From assembly GCA_004352715.1 (NCBI GenBank), contig SCFE01000059.1:1906812-1970811 (forward strand): 64,000 bases of DNA, in the 5' to 3' direction. Under the pieces are notes generated by a model. It was not told the origin of the DNA. It was given only the letters and a program-made list of their open reading frames with translations, and did no database searches. The position numbers and the translations under genes were made by a program. Each line of letters starts with the position of its first letter. Position 1 is the first letter of the stretch. The DNA is from Hofstenia miamia. Its lineage: Eukaryota; Xenacoelomorpha; Acoela. Below, piece after piece: positions 57,832 through 64,000 of the stretch.

Positions 57832-58903
57832 TGTAGCATCATCCAAACAAAATCATCAATAAGCTGCAAACATTGTGAAAAGAGATTTAAGATTGAAAAG
57901 AAGTTGATAAAAAATATTGTAATTAAATCAATTAGTGTTATTTCAGATTTATTTGTAATATGCAACTAAGAAACAACATGTGTCAAAAAAGAGATATTTG
58001 TGTCTGTCAATAAAAATACTTTTTGACTAACTGATGCTTTCATTATTTTTAGCCGCCACCTTGGCAGAAAGTTCAAATTTGAATCAACCTTGTAAGAAGT
58101 TGATAAAGAATTTTATTTGGAATTCTTATTTTGTTTCATATTAATGGTTTGATTATTTAGTATGATGTTGAGCTAATCGAGCAGTGTTTAGTAGTGGTCT
58201 GGATAGATCCAGGGAACGATTCTAGGGTCTCTGTGCCAGATCACAAAAGTGCACATATGTTAGGCATAGGGGTTTTTCTCTTGATTAGCCGACTAGCATT
58301 TCATTTCTGCATGTATTAAATAATTAATTGTCAGAAAACGGTTGGATGACCGAAACTCTAGGAATAATATTAATATTATTTTAGATCCATATTAATGAAC
58401 TATAATTGACTGATAAAGTGACCGTACATGTAGTAAATTATAAATGTAGGTTTGGAAGTTGATCAAGCAGAATCTATCTAAATAAGCCAATATATTTGGT
58501 AATGGCTACATGTAATACTTAACAAACAACTAGTAACAATTCAGGTTGTTCACATAATAGAGTTTAAGTTGACTTGTGTCATGTCTTGAGTAAGCACTGA
58601 CCTAAAGTAGGATACACATAACATATATCAATTGAGCTGAGAAGTGGCACTCAAGCATTGGATGGAACAGTGAAACTGGATGTGGAGATCCGCTTTGGGC
58701 AGATGCCCATCAGAAGATCATTATAGAGATTACCACATGGCTTCATCACCTAAAAAGTGAGCAGTTAGTTCTAGGTTAAATAAGTTAACAGAAAAAACTA
58801 GTCAAGCATTAACAACAAGGAAATCCTTACCCGCAATAACACAGCTAATGTTATACAGTAACATGTAGATAAACAGTGATAATGCCTGGTAGAGGATTTT
58901 ACT
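57832..58903 (-). mobile_element. Solo LTR (~1.07 kb) inserted in pol of element A
   Basis: On the minus strand it runs from (a)gtaaaatcctctaccagg at 58903 to gatgatgctaca at 57832. Its first ~370 bp resemble the LTRs at 52232 and 61583. The remaining ~700 bp are shared with 61968-62003 and 62880-63165 but absent from the 438-bp LTR. RNase H reading resumes at 58907 (GPTKLEMLALVESIKKF). Flanking tta(a)/tta(t) could be a 4-bp target duplication with one mismatch. No coding sequence. Confidence 0.75.
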
Positions 58904-59240
58904 TTATGGTCCAACAAAGTTAGAGATGCTAGCATTGGTTGAGAGCATAAAGAAATTCAGATACTTTCTGATTGGGCAAAGATTCAAAGTACAAACTGAC
59001 AATAGTGGCTTAGCATGGTTGAAAAAATTTTCAGGCAACAAATCGTCAATAGTATCACACTGGATAGAATATTTAAATGAGTTTAGATTTACAATAGAAC
59101 ATAGAAAGGGCACACTACACAAAAATGCTGATTTCTGGACAGCGTTACCTGAGTATCAGAGAGATGTGGAAAAACAAGAAGGAGAAAAGAAAAATTCGAT
59201 TTTTTACCACATAACAAATACAAGGAGTTGCCAGAAATAA
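58904..59240 (+). pseudogene. Element A RNase H, main part
   Basis: KLEMLALVESIKKFRYF, VQTDNSGLAWLKKF and HRKGTLHKNADFWTALPEY are the RNase H core with its Glu and Asp positions. NADFWTA has a Trp where relatives read NADLLTA. It continues into the linker towards integrase. Confidence 0.85.
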
Positions 59241-59300
59241 AGGCATATAAGAAAGGCCAAGTGATAATGCCCATCATAATCAAGGAGGAAATAGAAGAAA

Positions 59301-60337
59301 GTGAAATTGTTGAAAAAACAAATGAACATGATAATAATAGAAATAAGAGAGAAATTTGAAAATGAAAATAAACAACTGAGTAAAGAAGCAAGTAGTTATT
59401 ACCAAATATATATGTGGAAGGTAAATGAAAACAGATTATTATACGTACAAGGGAAGATACTGAGAATAGTGATCATGGAATACTACAAAAGGGACTTGGT
59501 AAAGAAAATTCATGAGAAAGGACACATTGGAATAATTCAAACAGAACAAACCTTTAATGAGAGGGTTATAACAATAGGAATCCGAAAANNNNNNNNNNNN
59601 NNNNNNNNNNNNNNNNNNNNNNNNNNNNNNNNNNNNNNNNNNNNNNNNNNNNNNNNNNNNNNNNNNNNNNNNNNNNNNNNNNNNNNNNNNNNNNNNNNNN
59701 NNNNNNNNNNNNNNNNNNNNNNNNNNNNNNNNNNNNNNNNNNNNNNNNNNNNNNNNNNNNNNNNNNNNNNNNNNNNNNNNNNNNNNNNNNNNNNNNNNNN
59801 NNNNNNNNNNNNNNNNNNNNNNNNNNNNNNNNNCCACAAGCAAATGGGGTGGTGGAAAGACTGAACAGAATGATGATTAAATTAATAAGAGTGCTACAGT
59901 CGAGAGTTGGTAGAAGAGATTGGAGAGAAGTAATAGAGATGGTAGAGTATTTCTATAATACTTTGGTACACTCTACTACACCATTTAGAGCAATGTATGG
60001 TAGGGAAGCAGCAACGCCTATATCAATGCAATATAATACTTATGCAGAAAAACCAGATAACAAATATATCAGAAAGATTAAAAATCAATTAACAGGGATC
60101 CACAAAGCGATGTGCCACAACACTAAAAAGTCTGCAATAAGACAGCAGAGAAATTTTAATAAAAAGATCTACGGAAAACCACACAGGAAGGGTGATAAGG
60201 TTTACGCATACACATTAATGAGAACACAAGATGTAAACCAGGTAAGGAAATTAAAAACACATTTATCATTTCACAAACAGTACCTAATAATAATTATAAA
60301 CTTAACAACGGTAGAATTTTACATTTTCAAAATTTAA
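59301..60337 (+). pseudogene. Element A integrase (core lost in gap)
   Basis: 59301-59588: zinc-binding N-terminal domain with EYYKRDLVKKIHEKGHIG (the two His). 59589-59833 is N, so the CxxC and the DD part of the DDE core are unread. 59834-60337: QANGVVERLNRMMIKLIR (contains the catalytic Glu region), then NTLVHSTTPFRAMYGREA, then the basic C-terminal end RKGDKVYAYTLM and a frame change near 60250. Typical Ty3/gypsy integrase. Confidence 0.85.
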
Positions 60338-60658
60338 AATGGGCAATGAAAGACATAGAAATTAGATGAAAATTTACAAGTTAAGTTAGTTGAAAATAAT
60401 GAAGGTATATACAGTGAAATGGATGATCTTGATAGTGTGGCAGAAGAAGAATTCCAAGAAGAATACAATCCTCAACAGGGAGAGGATGAAGTCGAAAAGA
60501 GAGTGATGCCCCAGAGGGCAGTAAAAAATAAAAATAAATATGACCCTGAAATAAGGGATTCAAATTTAGTAACTCCATTTAGATTAGATAATGAAGAGAG
60601 CCAGCAGTCGATCACCACTGAAGAGCAGAAGAGTATGCAGGAGATCCCTGAAATATAA
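60338..60658 (+). pseudogene. Element A pol tail
   Basis: After GRILHFQNLKWAMKDIEI (60310-60362, with frame changes) comes ORF 60419-60658: acidic MDDLDSVAEEEFQEEYNPQQ, then RVMPQRAVKNKNKYDPEIRD, then NLVTPFRLDNEES. The same order occurs at 63764-64000 and, in part, at 45444-46064. This tail links integrase to the third ORF and overlaps it by 68 bases. Confidence 0.75.
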
Positions 60659-61582
60659 TCATCAATTAAAGGGCACAACGATGGGAGAACACACTAGCAG
60701 TCACAGTGGAAACACTAGGTCTCCGCAATCTGATTGTCAGTTAAAGGGCATGAGGATGGAGCATTCTTCACTTAGTAATAGAAGAAGACAAGTGTGAAGG
60801 AAATCTCCACAATCCAATTGTCACTTAAGGGGCATGAGGATGGAGAATCTAACACCTACCAATAAACAGAGAAGAATAAAAAGGAAATTTCCTCAATCTG
60901 ATTGTCAGTTAAAGGGCATGAGGATGGAGATGACACCACAAAGATCACCCTCAACCAAATGTCAGTTAAAGGGCAGGTGGCTAATAGAGGGCCAACATCG
61001 TAATACCGAGTGTTAATTAAAGGGCATGAGGTTGAAACAAAGATCAAGCTCTTCAATGGAACACTCCCCCCCATCCAGCAGAAATCAAAGTCAATTAAAG
61101 GGCGGAGAGTACAGAGCTACATGAATAGATCCTCGTCTGCAATTAAAGGCAGCAGGTACCAAAATCTGCAGTCAATACATTGACCCAGATATACAGAATA
61201 TAAGCAATTAATCAGAAATGGACATACCAGAGCATTGAAAAACATTGTGGATGTATGGAAGGAAGTGAAAACCAAGAAGCCCATACATTAAGAGTGGCCT
61301 ATGATTGAGATAATATCGCCCATAAAAACATATCAAAATACAGTGGAAATGGCACTATTAGAAATAAGAAAAGCATACAAAATGGATTCAAAATGCAATT
61401 TGAGAAACATGCTATTCAAAGAGGTAAATGCACTGCAAATACAAGCGAGAACATCAATATGGATACTGAGTATAGCCCTAACAAACAATGAAAAGCTAGT
61501 CTTGCCAATAATAAAGATAGAGAGAAGAAGTGTGCTGAATAAACAACCAGTAAATTTTGATAGAAAAAAGTACCTAAGCTAT
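60591..61582 (+). pseudogene. Third ORF of element A with (Q)LKG peptide array
   Basis: Starts with ATG at 60591 in the +1 frame relative to the pol tail (tail stop 60658). Up to about 61170 it stays in one frame, broken by in-frame stops (60795-60797, 61014-61016 and others). It encodes eight units around LKG or LRG, most as DCQLKGMRME. From about 61220 (another frame) it reads LKNIVDVWKEVKTKKP, then MIEIISPIKTYQNTVEMALL, then ARTSIWILSIALTNNEKLVL. These match 51120-50860 (minus) and 7110-7190 (plus). An LTR begins at 61583, so the C-terminal two thirds seen in M3 are absent. Function unknown. Confidence 0.7.
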
Positions 61583-63165
61583 TGTAATATCCTCTACCAG
61601 GCTTTATCACTGTTAATCTGTTGTTACCTTGTAACATTAGCTGTGTTATTGTGGGTAAGGATTTACTCATTGTTACTGCTTGTTTAGTTTCTTCTATTAC
61701 ATTATGTAACCATAAATAACTATTCACTTTTTAGGTGGCGAACTAAAGCAGTAACCTCTGCATCGATCTTTCAGTGGGCATCTGCCTGAAGCGGATCTCC
61801 ACATCCAATTTCACCATTCCATCCAATGCTTGAGTGCCACTTCTCAGCTCAATCAAGATAGCTTATGTGTACCCTACATCAGCTCGGTGCTTACTCAAGG
61901 CATGACACAACTCAACTTAATCTCTTTTGTGTGAAAGTGTCATATCTATTTGCAACCGGGAACTGTCACTAGTTGTTCATTCAATATTATATGTAGCCAT
62001 TACNNNNNNNNNNNNNNNNNNNNNNNNNNNNNNNNNNNNNNNNNNNNNNNNNNNNNNNNNNNNNNNNNNNNNNNNNNNNNNNNNNNNNNNNNNNNNNNNN
62101 NNNNNNNNNNNNNNNNNNNNNNNNNNNNNNNNNNNNNNNNNNNNNNNNNNNNNNNNNNNNNNNNNNNNNNNNNNNNNNNNNNNNNNNNNNNNNNNNNNNN
62201 NNNNNNNNNNNNNNNNNNNNNNNNNNNNNNNNNNNNNNNNNNNNNNNNNNNNNNNNNNNNNNNNNNNNNNNNNNNNNNNNNNNNNNNNNNNNNNNNNNNN
62301 NNNNNNNNNNNNNNNNNNNNNNNNNNNNNNNNNNNNNNNNNNNNNNNNNNNNNNNNNNNNNNNNNNNNNNNNNNNNNNNNNNNNNNNNNNNNNNNNNNNN
62401 NNNNNNNNNNNNNNNNNNNNNNNNNNNNNNNNNNNNNNNNNNNNNNNNNNNNNNNNNNNNNNNNNNNNNNNNNNNNNNNNNNNNNNNNNNNNNNNNNNNN
62501 NNNNNNNNNNNNNNNNNNNNNNNNNNNNNNNNNNNNNNNNNNNNNNNNNNNNNNNNNNNNNNNNNNNNNNNNNNNNNNNNNNNNNNNNNNNNNNNNNNNN
62601 NNNNNNNNNNNNNNNNNNNNNNNNNNNNNNNNNNNNNNNNNNNNNNNNNNNNNNNNNNNNNNNNNNNNNNNNNNNNNNNNNNNNNNNNNNNNNNNNNNNN
62701 NNNNNNNNNNNNNNNNNNNNNNNNNNNNNNNNNNNNNNNNNNNNNNNNNNNNNNNNNNNNNNNNNNNNNNNNNNNNNNNNNNNNNNNNNNNNNNNNNNNN
62801 NNNNNNNNNNNNNNNNNNNNNNNNNNNNNNNNNNNNNNNNNNNNNNNNNNNNNNNNNNNNNNNNNNNNNNNNNNNNNNNGACCACTACTAAGCACTGCTT
62901 GATTAGCTCGACATTGTATTAAATAATCAAACCATTAATAAGATGAAAAAAAAGAATTCTAAGTAAAATTCTTTATCAACTAATTACAGTAAGTTTCAAT
63001 GTATTTATAGTATTTCAAAAGAAGTACCTGTTGATTTAAATTTCAAACTTCTGCCAAGATGGTGGCAATAAAATAACGTAAGCATCTTTTTGTCAAAAGT
63101 ATTTTTATCAACAGATAAAATTATCTTTTTATTGACACATATTTTATTCTTGGTTGCATTTCTAT
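61583..63165 (+). mobile_element. Long LTR interrupted by an 876-N gap
   Basis: Starts TGTAATATCCTCTACCAGG at 61583. 61583-62003 and 62880-63165 correspond in order to the solo LTR at 58903-57832 (reverse), where the missing interval is only about 300 bp, so the gap size is probably overestimated. Similarity ends near ttggttgca (63165), about 100 bp short of the solo LTR end. It may be the 3' LTR of element A. Confidence 0.65.
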
Positions 63166-63179
63166 TGAAGTTCCAATAA

Positions 63180-63834
63180 AATAAGGATGTAATGTTTCCC
63201 CATCTATTTTTGACTTTTGTTCTTCTCTTTCTTTAGATCTAACTGTTCTTTCAGATGTTGTCTCTGAGGAGGCGTGTAGCTGAGCCATCCTTAATGGTAA
63301 TCTACTGGTGCTCGGTTCACAGTCCGAAGGCTGTGAATCTGTGCTGATATTTTCTACTGTTTTGCCCTTGAATCAGCTCACAGTTACTCACATTGGCACT
63401 TGACCAGCTGTGGTTCCAGATGAGATAACGTCAGCCTTGAATTGCTTTCGTATCTCCATGGTTCTTCCACCACTTACACCTTCCTCTGGAACTCTACATG
63501 TCTCACCGCCCTTGAATCGGCATAGTGGACTGTGGGAAGGAAAGTTGTGCTGCGCACCAGTTTTCTGCATGCCCTTGAATCGGTGGTGCAGATCCCTGGT
63601 GGGAGAGGCTTTTTGTCCGTCTGTCTCTCTGCCCTTGAATTGGCCTTGACAACTACTAGGATGCCGTCTCACTCTACTTTGTCTATTCATCACCTCTTTG
63701 TTCTCGTCCCTTCTGCCTTTGATCTGACTTCCAGTTTGAGAACTTCTCCGCATTCTTCTCCTTCTATTTGTTGTTGAGAGTCCCTCTGTCTGCTGGGCCC
63801 TGCGCACTCTCTCCTTCAGTGTTGGGTGCATCAT
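63180..63834 (-). pseudogene. Third ORF of element M4, N-terminal part with (Q)FKG repeats
   Basis: Starts ATG at 63834 and runs open to 63388 (148 codons), then past one TGA to about 63180 in the same frame. Very basic; repeat units read SQIKGRRDE, GQFKGRETDG, HRFKGMQKTG, CRFKGGET, KQFKADV and, after the stop, FKGKTVEN. The start lies in the +1 frame inside the pol tail, as in element A. The reading continues plausibly at 52231 on the same strand. Confidence 0.65.
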
Positions 63835-64000
63835 TTCCTTCTAGTTTCCTAAATGCAGTTAATAAATTTATATCCCATGTCTCAGGGTCATATATAGGTT
63901 TATTTCTCACTGCCCCCTGAGGGATTATTCTTCTGCTCAGATCATCCTCTGTAGTTTCCAGTGTGTATTCTTCTTCATGTACACTATCTAAATCATACAT
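63764..64000 (-). CDS. M4 pol tail (partial, runs off the window)
   Basis: 78 codons, from MYDLDSVHEEEYTLE through RRIIPQGAVRNKPIYDPETW to NLLTAFRKLEGNDA and a stop at 63764. It aligns along its length with the tail at 60419-60658. It is open to the window edge, so integrase would lie beyond position 64000. It overlaps the third ORF by 71 bases. Confidence 0.7.
   Translation of the reverse strand: MYDLDSVHEEEYTLETTEDDLSRRIIPQGAVRNKPIYDPETWDINLLTAFRKLEGNDAPNTEGESAQGPADRGTLNNK

Noticed and set aside
61927-62922. Long ORFs on both strands across 62004-62879
   Set aside because: They consist almost entirely of N; the same applies to ORFs over 57033-57586 and 59589-59833.

Overview
The window is eukaryotic and almost certainly from an invertebrate animal with an AT-rich, repeat-laden draft genome. 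It holds an intronless class A GPCR, plausible spliced exons, LINE, Ty3/gypsy, hAT, pogo and mariner remnants, satellites and assembly gaps. Nothing bacterial or phage-like was seen, and I could not place the species. Only three non-transposon genes can be argued for: the GPCR (19663-20703, +), a possible first exon of a type II membrane protein (40094-40468, +) and a small two-exon gene (3951-3579, -).

Layout. 0.5-3.6 kb is a large imperfect palindrome with a tandem ~68-bp monomer; the two-exon gene abuts its right edge. 5.3-9.2 kb holds minisatellites, then a decayed plus-strand retroelement 3' end (third ORF, polypurine tract, LTR). 9.2-19.2 kb is non-coding except for three short DNA-transposon relics with recognisable ends and a broken mariner transposase. 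22-33 kb holds two minus-strand Ty3/gypsy elements end to end. The first contains a LINE, which itself contains a foldback element. 33-40 kb has duplicated segments around a ~170-200-bp satellite. 41.9-46.3 kb is the 3' part of another minus-strand Ty3/gypsy element with its third ORF and LTR, broken by hAT-like MITEs. 50-64 kb is a nest: a plus-strand element (gag, protease, RT, RNase H, integrase, third ORF) lies between two minus-strand pieces that look like halves of another element, and a ~1.07-kb solo LTR sits in its RNase H region.

The most interesting signal is a third open reading frame downstream of integrase. It recurs, in pieces, in four separately decayed copies (6.5-8.8 kb +, 42.4-45.4 kb -, 50.1-52.2 kb with 63.2-63.8 kb -, 60.6-61.6 kb +). 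The copies align with each other at protein level although nucleotide identity is poor and each has its own stops. It does not look like an envelope gene: I see no signal peptide, transmembrane segment or cysteine-rich ectodomain. In two copies its first ATG lies in the +1 frame inside the last codons of the pol tail, at the same aligned position, followed by an in-frame array of short peptides around an (Q/R)-(L/F/I)-K-G core. I recognise no known family.

The pol proteins belong to Ty3/gypsy (order PR-RT-RNase H-integrase). The primer-binding sites begin TGGCGACC, complementary to the 3' end of a tRNA-Arg, as in the mdg1/412 group. Every retroelement copy here is broken. Several single-N contig joins are flanked by exact or near-exact duplications and should be read as assembly artefacts.
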